In this document: in pieces, positions 33,494 to 43,743 of the stretch
How positions within the stretch are numbered: position 1 is the stretch's first letter
How the letters are laid out: every line of letters starts with the position of its first letter
Assembly: GCA_020740775.1 (NCBI GenBank)
Contig: JAHEWK010000019.1
Span: 1 to 64,000, forward strand
DNA: 64,000 bases
Source: Ilyonectria destructans
Lineage: Eukaryota; Ascomycota; Sordariomycetes; Hypocreales; Nectriaceae
Reading direction: 5' to 3'
Position numbers and translations under genes: made by a program
The notes under the pieces: model-generated
What the model was told of the DNA's origin: nothing
Database searches by the model: none
Seen by the model: only the letters and a program-made list of their open reading frames with translations

Positions 33494-34750
33494 ATGAGTT
33501 CGCCGATTCACGAATTTGATGCAGGCGGTGATATAGAGCTTGTTCTTATCACTACTCCGCTATAGTTCCTTTGGAAGGATGATGTGTTGTGGATGGGGAT
33601 GGAGTGGAAGGAGAAAGGATGGGTGAAACAGCCTCCTCCCGAACAATTTCCTCCTGCTGAAGAAGTTTCTCCTGCTGAAGAAATTTGTCTTGCTGAAGAA
33701 ATTCTTCCTGCTGAAGACGCCCCCGCTGACGACGCCCCCGCTGAAGACGCCCCTACTGAAGAAACCCTCGCTGATGAGTGTGGCGAAGAATCCTCCCAGG
33801 ACGGAAACAATGACACCGGAGGAAGCTCTGTTAATGAGGTTACCTATGATACTAGGACAGGAGGGCTCGGCGAACCTCGAGGCGACTACCAGCTCGAAGG
33901 TAACCAAATCCCTATTCGAATGCGCGTGTCGTCGCGACACTTGATCTTCGCTTCACCCGTTTTCCAAATAATGCTAGACGGGCCATTCAAAGAAGGTACT
34001 GTTTGTGAATTAGGTCGTCAGATTATTGTGAGGACATGGGACGCAGAGGCAATAACGATTATACTAAACATTATTCACGGTCATCATCGAGAGTGTCAGA
34101 CAGAAAATTGGTTGGCAGATACAGTTTTATTACGATGGAAGAGCTTGATTTCTCTATCTATTGAAGGGCTAGGGATCGGTCTTATAGACGATGATGAAGT
34201 CGGCCTCCGGCGGCCTCCGGGCCCGAGGTCCGGAGGTCTGAGACCGGAAGACCCACCTGCCGGGGGTCTGAGACCTGGCCCAGACCGGATTCCTAGCAGC
34301 CGGTCTAGAAGCCGTTCCAGATATTGATTTAGTCCAATCAGTCCGTTTGACAGAGAGGTGCCAAGATCTCTCAGCCTTGAAACGCTTGTAAAACTTGCTA
34401 TTATTGTTAACTATTACGAATTTTATGAAGTCGTTTAGGTGTTTGTCGATATCTGGCTTAACATGTTAACTAAGCATCTTCCAACTGCCTATAGTAAAGA
34501 GTCCACGCTTTAGCTGCTTATATTATGGGTATTTGGTCAAGCTGAAGTATTCAAGGCTATAACCAGACTCACAATAAAGTATAGCAAAAATAAAATTGCT
34601 ATAATAGATCTTTCAATCCCAGGAGATATTTTAGGTGAGTTTTGCTATTACAGACTATTTATTTTGCTGATCAGTCTTAGAGGTAAAATTAATAAGAAAC
34701 GCCAGGAAGCTCTAGCTCTGGTCTTTAAATAGCTTTCTTACCCTATATTG
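33494..34750 (+). pseudogene. BTB/POZ-domain protein gene, split by an insertion and stops
   Basis: Starts MSSPIHEFDAGGDIELVL, meets TAG at 33561, and continues in frame as an acidic linker with Pro-Ala-Glu-Glu tandem units (33640-33775). Next comes a BTB-like core: QIPIRMRVSSRHLIFASPVF, MLDGPFKEG, AEAITIILNIIHGHHRE. At 34094 a 259-bp element intervenes. Beyond it the homology resumes (RSLSLETLVKLAIIVNYYEF, VFVDIWLNML, LWVFGQAEVFKAITR) with TAG stops at 34436-34438 and 34513-34515. BTB proteins of this kind are abundant in Eurotiales, often of unknown function. This copy is clearly inactive. Confidence 0.7.
34094..34352 (+). mobile_element. 259-bp element inserted in the BTB gene, TSD GAGAG
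   Basis: Ends TGTCAGACAG and, inverted, TGTCAAACGG form a 10-bp imperfect TIR. GAGAG flanks both sides (34089-34093, 34353-34357). The GC-rich interior has CCGGAGGTCTGAGACCGG and GGGGGTCTGAGACC. A second copy in opposite orientation is at 60047-60295. Confidence 0.75.
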
Positions 34751-35338
34751 GACTCCCCGCGTTGGTTCCAGGGATTATAACGGCCATCCTTGTAGCATCA
34801 TCGAACAGATAAAGCCAGCTCTAGAGAAGATGGAGGAAGGTTTATAAGGATTGCAACTGGAGGATTATCAGCGTCCGATGAACCGGAAACAATCTATTTG
34901 TAGTTAACACGGGTGTGAGGGAATATAGATATCAATAGGATATCCACGGCGGCCTCTTAGTGGCTGATTCAGCGGCTTAGCGCCACAGCGCCGCCAAATC
35001 ACGTCCGTGCCCTCAGCGACTTCGAATATTACCCCCTCTCCACGGTCGCCCGGCTTGACCAGCGTAATGCAGTTTCTACGTAATCGAGGGTCTCTATCTT
35101 TGCGCAATAACCGGGAACCTGCTTGAAGCTATCGAGCAGGGCCCCCCGATCCCGGATCCGTCAGTTTATGCAATGAGACACTTATGCGATGAGTTACATA
35201 TAGGCAGCCCGGAGGGCTGCAAACTGCTTATCTAGCCCGAGGCAGCCTGCGGATAGAAGAGGTATTATTTACAGCCTACGAGAAGAAGATAGAGATTGTA
35301 GATTATAAATTACTTATAAACCCTTTAGATACTGCCAG
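34751..35338. other. Decayed DNA, one unassigned open stretch
   Basis: The minus-strand stretch 34904-35107 reads RDPRLRRNCITLVK, GEGVIFEVAEGTDVIWRR but has no family I can name. A hairpin GCAGCCCGGAGGGCTGC lies near 35203-35219. Confidence 0.35.
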
Positions 35339-35863
35339 TGTGACAGGCGGTGGGGACCGCATGGGCTAGCTGGTTGCTAGCAAGGGTGCCCAAGGAAGGG
35401 CTTGATGAGGTTAAAAGGGGAGGTTAGGGACTGCACGAAGGCAGATATCGATTTTCACTTCTTCAGAGATTTTTCCTAGAAGTCAGAGAGACCGTAAGGA
35501 CTCGAGACGGCTAGGGAATCTATTAAATTGTTATCTTTATTTTTGAGAGATTTATTTGAGTCTATTTTGACTGTCACTACTTTCCTTGTCTAACCTCTAT
35601 CTTTAATATCCCTCGGATATCGGGCTGCCGCAGATTCTATTGAAGCCTTGCCAGCGGAATTTCCTGCGACCGACCCAAGATCTTATCTAATGAGATGCTT
35701 CCCTATCAGGAGATATAAGCCTCAGATCAATCCGACCTTATATGCGTAGTCTGGTGCGGCTTCGGGCTGACCATCCAAGACGCCTGCGCGACGACTTTCT
35801 GTGCTTCTCCCCTAGGGTAAGTTAACGAGTTGGGTATTATTTCTGTCCCTTTCTGCTGCCAAA
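35339..35863 (+). mobile_element. 525-bp repeat element, copy C (least mutated)
   Basis: It starts TGTGACAGGCGGTGGGG and ends TTTCTGCTGCCAAA. CCAG flanks both ends (35335-35338, 35864-35867). It is nearly colinear with 11654-12178 and retains G/C where that copy has A/T, so it approximates the unmutated form. The ends form a weak TIR (TGTGACAGG versus TTTGGCAGC). Confidence 0.7.
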
Positions 35864-36072
35864 CCAGCCCCTCTTTTTTACTTCTTTTTCTTCTATATAG
35901 ATAGCCGGATCTTTCTATTAGCTTAAAGAAACTTATAGAGCTAGTTAATTGAGTAGCCTATCTGCTGCTATTACAGGCTTATAGTATATATTGCAGCCTC
36001 CTCACTTATATGCTAAGCCTGCGCTATATAGCGAATCTCCTTAATAATCTCAAGCTGTAGAGAGTACTACTA

Positions 36073-36505
36073 TATCACGGCCCAAGTTGAGACCAGGCAG
36101 TCACAACCGGCAGAACTATAACATACCCACTTTTTCTCGTGACCTCGAATCCCGAACTCACCCCGTACAAGTAAGCCGGTATGCCCAGCTCACTTCCCCA
36201 CAATAAGCTATAAGATCGAACTCACTCTCATCCAGTAAGCCCAATAAAACAGCCTTAGCACATAAATATAGTTATTTAGCACTTTTATAGTAATAGCCTC
36301 ACCAGCTATCAATATAATTTGGTTATCTAGCTTACTGCACCAGCTAAATATTACTAGACGTAACACCCTTACTCTACTGTTTTACCCCTATTTGCAGTAA
36401 CCACATTACGACTTATACCTATACATCCTGATCCCTACTAGGACCTGAACGCTACGATCCGCGCCTACCCTGTACCGACAGTCCAGAATAAGCACGGCCG
36501 TCACA
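36073..36505 (-). mobile_element. LTR of the TGTGAC family, copy 4
   Basis: It runs from TATCACGGCCCAAG to CGGCCGTCACA on the plus strand. It shares the first 60 bases and the TATCAATA region with copies at 4832 and 12302 but diverges in the middle. Flanks (TACTA/GAATC) do not match, so it is not a simple solo LTR. It abuts the foldback arm that follows. Confidence 0.55.
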
Positions 36506-36729
36506 GAATCAATATTCCGCAATAAGGAAAGCACTTATAAGGACAGATACAGTACCATCAGAAAGCTGGAATTTAGAGCTTTCTAATGGTATACCTATTA
36601 TTCTGATATAATAACTAGATTTCAAGCAATTTATCTATAAAAAGGCTGAGACCCTCTGGGTAATTTAAGATTAATTCTAAAAAAGCATCACTATATTATA
36701 CACTATTAATACACTATCTTATACTATCT

Positions 36730-36911
36730 GTTAGAATACAACCCTGTATAACGAAACCTCTAATAGATTGATATCCAGACCTTAGTCAGAAGGGGGGGTA
36801 TAATAACCCCTCTTCCGGCCGATCCAGATAACGAGGAGAAGCAATTATCAACATCATCATCACTGTATTGATTCCTATTTATCAGATTGAATTGACCGTA
36901 ACGGATCCAAC
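36730..36911 (-). mobile_element. MITE of the GTTGGA family, copy 2
   Basis: 182 bp, plus-strand start GTTAGAATACAACCCTG, end TAACGGATCCAAC. ACTATCT stands on both sides (36723-36729, 36912-36918). Excising it restores the foldback arm sequence known from 10,860. Confidence 0.85.
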
Positions 36912-36967
36912 ACTATCTTATACTATCTACCTCTTATCTATATATACCCCTTAACCTTATATCCTTT

Positions 36968-37148
36968 GTTGGAATATGACCCTGTATTACGAAACCTCCG
37001 ATAGATCGATATCCTGACCTTAGTCAGAAGGGGGGTCTGATAACCCCTCTTCTGGCCGGTCCGGATGACCGGCACAAGCAATCATCAACATCATCATCAC
37101 TGCTTTGAACACTATCCATTTGATCAAATTGACCGTACCGGATCCAAC
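36968..37148 (-). mobile_element. MITE of the GTTGGA family, copy 3
   Basis: 181 bp, plus-strand start GTTGGAATATGACCCTG, end TACCGGATCCAAC. ATCCTTT flanks both ends (36961-36967, 37149-37155), a perfect 7-bp duplication. Confidence 0.85.
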
Positions 37149-37211
37149 ATCCTTTATTAGGATATTTCTTTTATAATAATATTTATTTATTCCACTGCCT
37201 TATAACCTCCT

Positions 37212-37389
37212 GATGGATCCGATACGGTCAATTCAATCGTTGCAATATTGTTCAAATTGATGATGATGATCCTGATCGATCCGGGTCATCCGGATCAGCC
37301 GGATGAGGGGGTCTTTTGGTCTCGTCATCATGACTAAAGACCAGATATCAATCTACTGAGGGTTTCCTTGTACAGGGTCTCTTTCCAAC
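37212..37389 (+). mobile_element. MITE of the GTTGGA family, copy 4
   Basis: 178 bp, opposite orientation to copies 2 and 3: start GATGGATCCGATACGG, end CTCTTTCCAAC. ACCTCCT flanks both ends (37205-37211, 37390-37396). Confidence 0.85.
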
Positions 37390-37397
37390 ACCTCCTA

Positions 37398-38285
37398 CAC
37401 CAACTTAGCTTGTATTACTTAGCCAGTCTTTTTAGACTGATTTTCATCCTCCTATCACACCTTATACTTAATCAGTAGGAGTTTAACAGAGGTTTTTAAC
37501 TGTAGAGCTCTATAGATTATTGTCACGGGCTGAGGCCCGGTATGGAGGCACGGGCTACGCCGTGCCGCTCCCGACCGGCTGAGGCCGACCGAGCTAGGCA
37601 AGGTTGACCTCCCCTTCTGCCAGCTACCACCGCTCTGCAAGCGAGAGCTCTGCCCTAGAGCTAGCCCCTTCTCTCCTTCCTGCTCCTTAGTCTTAGATAG
37701 ACCAATCTACTGCACCCTTTCGTTGAACAAACCCAGGGTCAGCCCTTCACAAGTGGATCCACTATACTGAGATATTTAATGGATTATGATCTACCTACTT
37801 CACTCGAGCAGCTAGTGGATTGAGTGGAGTGGCTTTTAACCCTGGCTTTTGTACACTAACTGTACCTGCACAATCTAGACACTCATGAGCTACATAGTAC
37901 AGTTGTCTTGTTCCCACGAGAGGCGGCATATCTCTATCTTTGGGCTAGCCCTTTTGCGTCTCATCAAATACTGCCTCTTGATTACTATCTTCCCGTTGCA
38001 AAAGCATTACTATTTCATATCCCTCAGAACTGAAACTCCTGAACCTCCGTGGCCGAGTGTAACAGTGCTCGTGTAAGCCGGCCTCGACTAATCTCGCCGT
38101 TTCCGTGGCGGTGAGTCCGAATAACTCCGCTGCTTGAGGAGCCTTTCGTTCCGTTGTCCTCTTCTCAAGTATCCTCGGCGTGGACTCCGACCAGCTCTGC
38201 TCTCTTCGGACTCGCTTCCATCAGAACTGAAACCAGTTAGGAAGGTCGCCGGACTGATGAGAGGGTCGTTTATCTCTACTTATAT
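37398..38285. other. Repeat-derived intergenic DNA with GC-rich palindromes
   Basis: From 37521 a block starts TGTCACGGGCTGAGGCCCGG and has the hairpin GGCACGGGCTACGCCGTGCC (37549-37568). It could be an LTR start, but no matching end or target duplication was found. No gene was seen. Confidence 0.35.
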
Positions 38286-38415
38286 TACGGAGGAGCATTT
38301 CAAAAGTCTGCTTGCATTTAAGCCACATTTTGCAAGTGTATCTTTAGGTACCTAACAGGATGCAAGGGTGTGGCGTCGTTAGCGCGAGCAAAGACTTTTG
38401 AAAGGGACGTCCGTA
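38286..38415 (+). mobile_element. 130-bp MITE with about 30-bp TIRs
   Basis: The left end TACGGAGGAGCATTTCAAAA and the reverse complement of the right end TACGGACGTCCCTTTCAAAA agree at 15 of 20 positions and both continue AGTCT.. TGCT. A partial second copy is at 23027-23080. Target duplication was not resolved. Confidence 0.55.
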
Positions 38416-39680
38416 CTTTTGTGGTGATTGGAAGCATGCATTGCTGATCTACTATGAATAGCACCGTCCCAGCCTGGCCACCTTCCTAACCTGGTGGCAA
38501 TTCCGGGGCAGCTGAATCAGGGGTTCCTCAAAAGTGGAGATTTACCCCTGCAGAATAACTAGTTCCCGGGACTATCCGCAGTGAGTCCAATTAGTTCATT
38601 ACTTCCAAGAGAAAAGTACGGGACTTGGATATTATATCTACCCTTGACGTAGAGAGATCTACATTATACGAGAAGATCTACATGCTATATCAACAACTAT
38701 AGATTTAAGCTTTGATAACAGCTAAATGAAGCAGTAAGCTTAAGTGTAAATCGGATGGATTATGTCTCCGGTCCCATGGTGGATGGGAGGCGAACGGGTC
38801 GGCCGCCCCTGCAGGTCGGCTTGAATCTTTCTCATCCAGGACATCCCTACTGTCTTTGTTCGTCTTCTGCCAGCGAATCGCCTTTGACCGGCAAGCGCAT
38901 TTTAGGTTAGGGTTAAGTTAGGGTGAGAACTGTGTCTAATCCCTCTAACTTTAATTTTAGTCGTAAGCACTTTTGCCAATACAGCGAAATATCCATCTTA
39001 ACCCACAGACCTACCGCACATAGGTCAGCCTAACCGCCTTGATCAGGTCCCTCAGGGATGATTATGCTTGGCAGGCACCATTTTCCCGTTGTCGTTGTAG
39101 TCGCGACAGCTTGATAAGGCTGCAGCAAACAAGGTCTACCAAGCCGCAGTGTGAACCGCAAGGGAAACAAGTGCGTTCAGGGAAGTGAGAAGGAGTGCAT
39201 TGCAGTTTGTGAAGCTAGACCGGAGCGTGACTGTCTAATACTCATCTTGTCCGCTATTCCCGTGCATCATCTCGCCCTGCGGCTGAACGTGGGACTCTGC
39301 AATATGGATCTTCAGGGATTAAACGATATTCCCCCACATAAGCCGCCAACGTGGATGATCCATTGCTCCGAACCCGGGCTTGAGCCGCAAACCCTGTCAG
39401 TAATATGTTTGTTGGTGACCTAGTTTGCGCGGCTGAATTATTTCAGTTGCTGCACCCACGGGGCAATAATGGTTCCGTGCTTACATTGTGATGGTTGCGA
39501 GGATCGAGTATTTGTAAAAAATCTCACCCAGAAGGACGGTAGAAGCTGGCGTAGTCCAGGAATAAAAGGGAGAGCAATGTCCCAGAGAACCTCCATCACC
39601 TTCTCCATCACTGCTGATACACCATCCTCGCTTAAGCACGATCCCAAGCTATATACTCTGCTTCCTTCACACTTTTCAAA
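38416..39680. other. Intergenic DNA with telomere-like word, promoter of the next gene
   Basis: TTAGGTTAGGGTTAAGTTAGGG occupies about 38901-38923, close to the fungal telomere repeat TTAGGG. TATATA at 39650-39655 lies about 26-31 bases before the start codon of the secreted-protein gene. No coding frame is supported. Confidence 0.5.
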
Positions 39681-40133
39681 ATGAAGTTCTCTGCCGTTGT
39701 TGCCTCTCTCCTTCCCCTCTCCGGCGTCCTCGCTTCGCCAGTCGCAGACTCTGGCCCAGTTGGCATCGTAAGAGACGAATATGCCACAGGAACTGAGCCC
39801 ATGAGCGTTGATCAGAGCGAAGCTGATTTCGTGGGTCGTGACCTCTTTGCACGCTCCACTAGGAAGTGCAAGATCGTCAACGTCTCGAACCGCGCCTTCT
39901 GCCGCAGTGGACCTGGCACCAACTATCCGATCAAGTACTCAGTGTACAAGGGCCAGGAGTACAAGTTTGATTGTTACAAGAAGGGAACTTGTCACGAAGG
40001 CAACTGGTGAGTTACTATTAACCTCTCGACAACGGCATGACGTGTCTGATGGTCGTGGTCTTGTAGCACTTGGGACCGCCTCCCGCATTCTGAAGGGTAT
40101 TGCTACGTATCTGGCGCCTACACCGATAGCTGA
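39681..40133 (+). CDS. Small secreted SH3-like cysteine protein, two exons
   Basis: Exons 39681-40006 and 40067-40133 (intron 60 nt, GTGAGT...TTGTAG) give 130 residues. The signal peptide is MKFSAVVASLLPLSGVLASP, followed by a pro-like acidic stretch to about residue 60. The C-terminal domain (KCKIVNVSNRAFCRSGPGTN, YPIKYSVYKGQEYKFDCY) resembles bacterial-type SH3 domains found in secreted fungal proteins. The mature part has six Cys; splicing is needed to reach the last two (GNCTWDR and EGYCYVSG). A TATATA box lies just upstream. The role is unknown; cell-wall binding or effector-like function is a guess. Confidence 0.75.
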
Positions 40134-40332
40134 TGCACTAAAGGTTAGTACACTTTCTTACACGCAGCTGGTAACGTGTGCTCGTTGCTGACCTTGTACC
40201 ATGATAGCCGCTCTTGGAAAGTGTTAGGTTGTCACTTCACTTAACCATCTGCTGTAGTAAAAGCACATCGTAGGCTACTTCGTCTGAAGGAGGGCCAGAG
40301 AATGAACTTGCTATCTTTAGAGCTGTGCTTTA

Positions 40333-40872
40333 TTATAAATGCCATTCAAGGACGCGGAAATCTTTTGCTGCGCCCAGAGTGAATGTCTGGAAGGTCGTGC
40401 TTCGAGAGAAGACGTGAAGGAGCTTTTGCGTTTGATCTCTAGCCTTAAAGATTACTTGACTTTCGTCGGTGAGACAATAAGTGTACAATAGTCTGAAATC
40501 ACCAAGGAGCCGCTGGCGCTGGCGATCAGCCATCAAGCGATGGAACTCATCGGTTGTATCGGCATTGCGGGAGATTTCGTAGACGTCGTGGTGGAAAGCC
40601 TCAGGGTCCTGTATGTTGAAGGAGAAGGTGTTGTACTGATCGTGGAGTTTGGTAAAGAGGTCATCCCTCTTCATGCCGAACTTCCAGGCTGGCCAAGACC
40701 AGCCCGGATCGTCCATGTCAAGTATGTTGAGGTCACTGTCGCGTGGGGAGGATGTAAAGTGGAATCGTGGTTGTTCGGGGGGGTTGGAGGAAGGAAGGGG
40801 GTCAGCCCAGTCTGTTGCACCGCGTCGTTCGTTCAAAGCTCGAGTGAGCTTTGTGATCTATTGTATATCCAT
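40333..40872 (-). pseudogene. Unrecognised conserved-looking protein, early stop at codon 5
   Basis: From ATG 40872 (ACCATGG context) the frame reads MDIQ, TAG (40860-40858), then ITKLTRALNERRGATDWADP and on to a compact block DDPGWSWPAWKFGMKRDDLF, QYNTFSFNIQDPEAFHHDV, MADRQRQRLL, ending at 40333. The TAG is one C-to-T from CAG. If the true start is the internal Met at 40716, the product would be 127 residues and intact. I do not recognise the family. The last ~55 residues may be intron read-through, since a GTGATT donor follows RLL. Confidence 0.45.
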
Positions 40873-41289
40873 GGTGGAGAGGGTGAAATCGGCGAGTGCT
40901 CAGCGGTCTCGAGGGACTGGAGCAAGCGAGCGATAGATTGTTATGGGCGGTTTTTGGTGCTGGGTTGTGCGGTTCGTGGGCGGAGAGACGGTGCGTGGGC
41001 GTGGTGACGGTAACGAGAACAGGATCGCTGGTGGTTTGGGGTGCGCCGATAGCAACATAATTCAGACTGCAGTGCCCCCAGCCCGAGGACGGCGGTTGTG
41101 GCCTTTGGCAGAGATTGTGGCACCGAATCGCGATTTTGATTGGATGCACTGTCGAAAGTCGGGCACGCGAGACTGCAAATGCATCACGCCGCCACTTGTC
41201 AAGGCCAATCAGCGACGGGTCGAGACGAGGTCGTCCAATCTCCGTGTTCCATGTGGACCAGCGCATATGCAAGACCCACGCAGACGAAA

Positions 41290-41610
41290 AACATGTCCGA
41301 TGGAGATGATTGTGTCGATGGCCATGTTGGTCTCGGACGCGAGAGCAATAGCCTGATCGAGCCCAGACACTGGGGCGTGTTGCTTGATGTCATGAAACGT
41401 TCCTGCATGGTTTTTCGGGGTCAGGATAGACTCGACATGCTTAACCAAAGGCGTCTTGGCGAGAGAGGTGCCGGTAATGATGAGGACGTGGGAATCTTCC
41501 GATAGCAAGCAAGAGCGTAAATGTCGATCAACCGTCTTGGTGCCAACAAAGAGTCCCTTGATATACCTCGGCTTATAGCTGCCTTCCACGAGCTCCAAGA
41601 GAGATACCAT
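41290..41610 (-). pseudogene. 5' fragment of an iron-type alcohol dehydrogenase / maleylacetate reductase
   Basis: About 107 residues from MVSLLELVEG: RYIKGLFVGTKTV, DSHVLIITGTSLAKTPLV, FHDIKQHAPVSGLDQAIALA, DTIISIG. This is the N-terminal NAD-binding half of group III Fe-dependent dehydrogenases, and it breaks exactly where the Gly-rich GGGSPID should follow. The rest of the enzyme is absent, so this is a truncated remnant. The family call is fairly firm. Confidence 0.65.
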
Positions 41611-42077
41611 GTTGAACGGATGTGTTTTGAAAGGAGGATGGTTCTGTAGCTGGCAGTGTGGAATTTTATCTTGGCCCGGATTCGCCGGAAGATGGGTATG
41701 GTTTTCTGATACCCCTCTTCCGGCCGGCCCGGTGGGGCGTTGCTGCAGGTTTGAGTATTAGGCAGCACTGGGTCGAGCAACTATTTGTGGTATAGTCGGT
41801 TCTCGGTTCCGCCTTGGCTGCTACCGGTAGACAAGCAAACTTATGGGTCTTCGTCTTGTATGAGGCAGAACAGGAAGTTTCAGTCACAGACAACACCTAC
41901 AATAAAGCAACATATTTTGTTCTTTTGGGGCGAAGAGATAACGCAGATTATCTAGTCGGCTCTCAGCGATCTGCGCGGGGCGGCATACCTCGCAGCGTTG
42001 GCGCCCCGATGCCCGGCTGTCTGGTAGGCAGGTGGAGTCCGTCGAATTGATCCTTGTCGCATAACATATAGGGTACT
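41611..42077. other. Intergenic DNA with a small inverted repeat
   Basis: CCGGAAGATGGGTAT and ATACCCCTCTTCCGG (41688-41723) form a stem. The second half resembles the core of the GTTGGA-family MITEs, so this may be a MITE scrap. No gene was seen. Confidence 0.4.
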
Positions 42078-43742
42078 GTTGGATACGCAATTTGCTATAT
42101 GCAATAGCACAAGTTATTGATCAAATGATGTAAATGGAGAAGTAATAACTTTAGTATACTGAGTATAGACAAAAGCCTCAAGCTTGAGACAGTCCCAGAA
42201 GAAAGTCAGAACTAGCATTCAGTACCTAAGATTATTAACGCCGAGGAAGTTAATAAATACCTCAAGTTTGGGCCGTTTAGCAAGCTACATAATATTAGCA
42301 TCACTCTTCAAACAAGCAGTTAACTTCTTAAGGACTTTTATAAAGCTCAACGGCAAACCACTCCTAATAAACCTATCCTTACTTAGGTTCAAAATGTCTA
42401 TACTCGCTAGCAATCTGACGAGGTAATGGCCTCACGCACTCTGCTGAAACGTACAGCCTTAAATAGAATACTTACTATTATTGAGGAATAATAGCTTACC
42501 TAAAGCAGCAGGGAGTAGAATAAACTAGCAATACTGAAAGAGAAACTTCCCCTTAAGGAATAGAAGGTTATTGCTGCAGTTCAGAAGATCCTTTAACTAT
42601 TTAAGATTACCTTAAGATAATTATAGAGCGAGGGTATTACTAATAAATACTCAACTTCAGGAGGGTTTAATAAGTACTTTCCAGTAGTGGAGATACTTCT
42701 TAACTACCTTAAGCTGGTTATTTAAGGAGTAATAATTAAAGAGAATAACAATCAGATTATAGAAGAGATTAAACTATTTAATAATATAGATATAAAGATC
42801 TAGAGGCTATTAAAGGTCTATATTAAACTTAAATAGAAGAAGCTGAATAACTACTATAGCAAGCTGACCTCTACTGCCTATATAGCAGCAGTTATATTCC
42901 ACCCCTATAAGAAATAGCGAGCTCTGGAATAGCTTTAGAACTAACTCCTATCTCGTTAGATCTCAGAATAGAAGAGAATATATACAAGAAGCTTAATAAC
43001 TATCTGAGAAGAAAAGTACAAGAATAAGGCTTATAAGGCAGATTCTAATGCTATTCCAGCAGCAGGGACTAGTAGTGCCTTAGACTATATTAAACGTCGA
43101 CAGGCTTTGAGTCGGTTATTGACTACCGGTAATCCTAACTCTTAAGGGCGACAAAGCACACGACAACAACAGTCAGCGGCAATGCCACTACAGGACGAGT
43201 TTGATCAGTATCTGTTAGAGCCAGCGGTTGACAATATCGTATATAAAGCTGACCCAATTGGTTGGTGGAGGGACGTTGCCGTTATGCATTTTCCTCGGCT
43301 ATCGTATATGACTGTGGACTTTCTTACTATCGTATCGTCTTCTGCAGAAACAGAGAGAGACTTTAGCAGTTACGGGAGGATGGTAATACCACTTAGGTCC
43401 CGCCTACGACGGCATATTGTGGCTATGGCTCAGTGCCTTCGTTCGTGGAGCAAAGCCGGTATTTATCAGCCGACTCTTCTTCCTCTCAGTCTCCTTGAGG
43501 GGGATAATTGGAGGCAAGTTCTTCAATTGGTGGGCAGGATAACCGTAGATAAGGACAATAAAGAATGAAGACTAGTATTAATCGATTTGATCGACAATCG
43601 ATATTCGATTTAATTAGTGATCGATCGATATCAATCGATTGAAGGTGACGATCGATATAAATCGATCGATCAGGGCTCGGAATCGATCGATATGATAATT
43701 TCCAATCTGCGCTCGATCGATATCGATCGATTTCCAACCCTG
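42078..43742 (+). mobile_element. Decayed hAT transposon
   Basis: The 3' end is an ATCGATCG-rich subterminal array closing with TTTCCAACCCTG (43742), the inverse of a hAT-like CAGGGTTGGAAA tip. The 5' limit is placed at GTTGGATACGC (42078) because that tip also ends the insertion at 10443-10711, but the target duplication is not found, so this limit is uncertain. The interior encodes a hAT transposase remnant. Confidence 0.55.
42830..43568 (+). pseudogene. hAT transposase, C-terminal part with dimerisation domain
   Basis: From 42846 the frame reads LNNYYSKLTSTAYIAAVIFH, then RIYTRSL in another frame, with many stops in the AT-rich part. From 43182 it is open: LQDEFDQYLLEPAVDN, DPIGWWRDVAVMHFPRLSYM, FLTIVSSSAETERDFSSYGR, PLRSRLRRHIVAMAQCL, RSWSKAGIYQP. 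The SSSAETERDFS block and RLRRHIVAMAQ are the hAT C-terminal dimerisation region. The upstream catalytic part is RIP-decayed. Confidence 0.75.
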
Positions 43743-43743
43743 C

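Larger units (their letters stand above)
36506..37397 (+). repeat. Third foldback arm, carrying three MITE insertions
   Basis: After removing the blocks at 36730-36911, 36968-37148 and 37212-37389, the remaining sequence matches the right arm of the foldback element at 10370-10985. Shared words are AAGCTGGAATTTA, CTATACACTATTAATA and ACCCCTTAACCTTATAT. The arm is truncated on its left by the LTR. Confidence 0.65.

Noticed and set aside
37521..38053. Possible LTR starting TGTCACGGGC and ending GTGTAACA
   Set aside because: Flanking bases do not match and no second copy was found in the window.
42078..43742. Treating the 42-kb hAT as the parent of the 7-bp TSD MITEs
   Set aside because: Only the GTTGGA tip is shared; its right end is CAGGGTTGGAAA-like and no 7-bp duplication flanks it.
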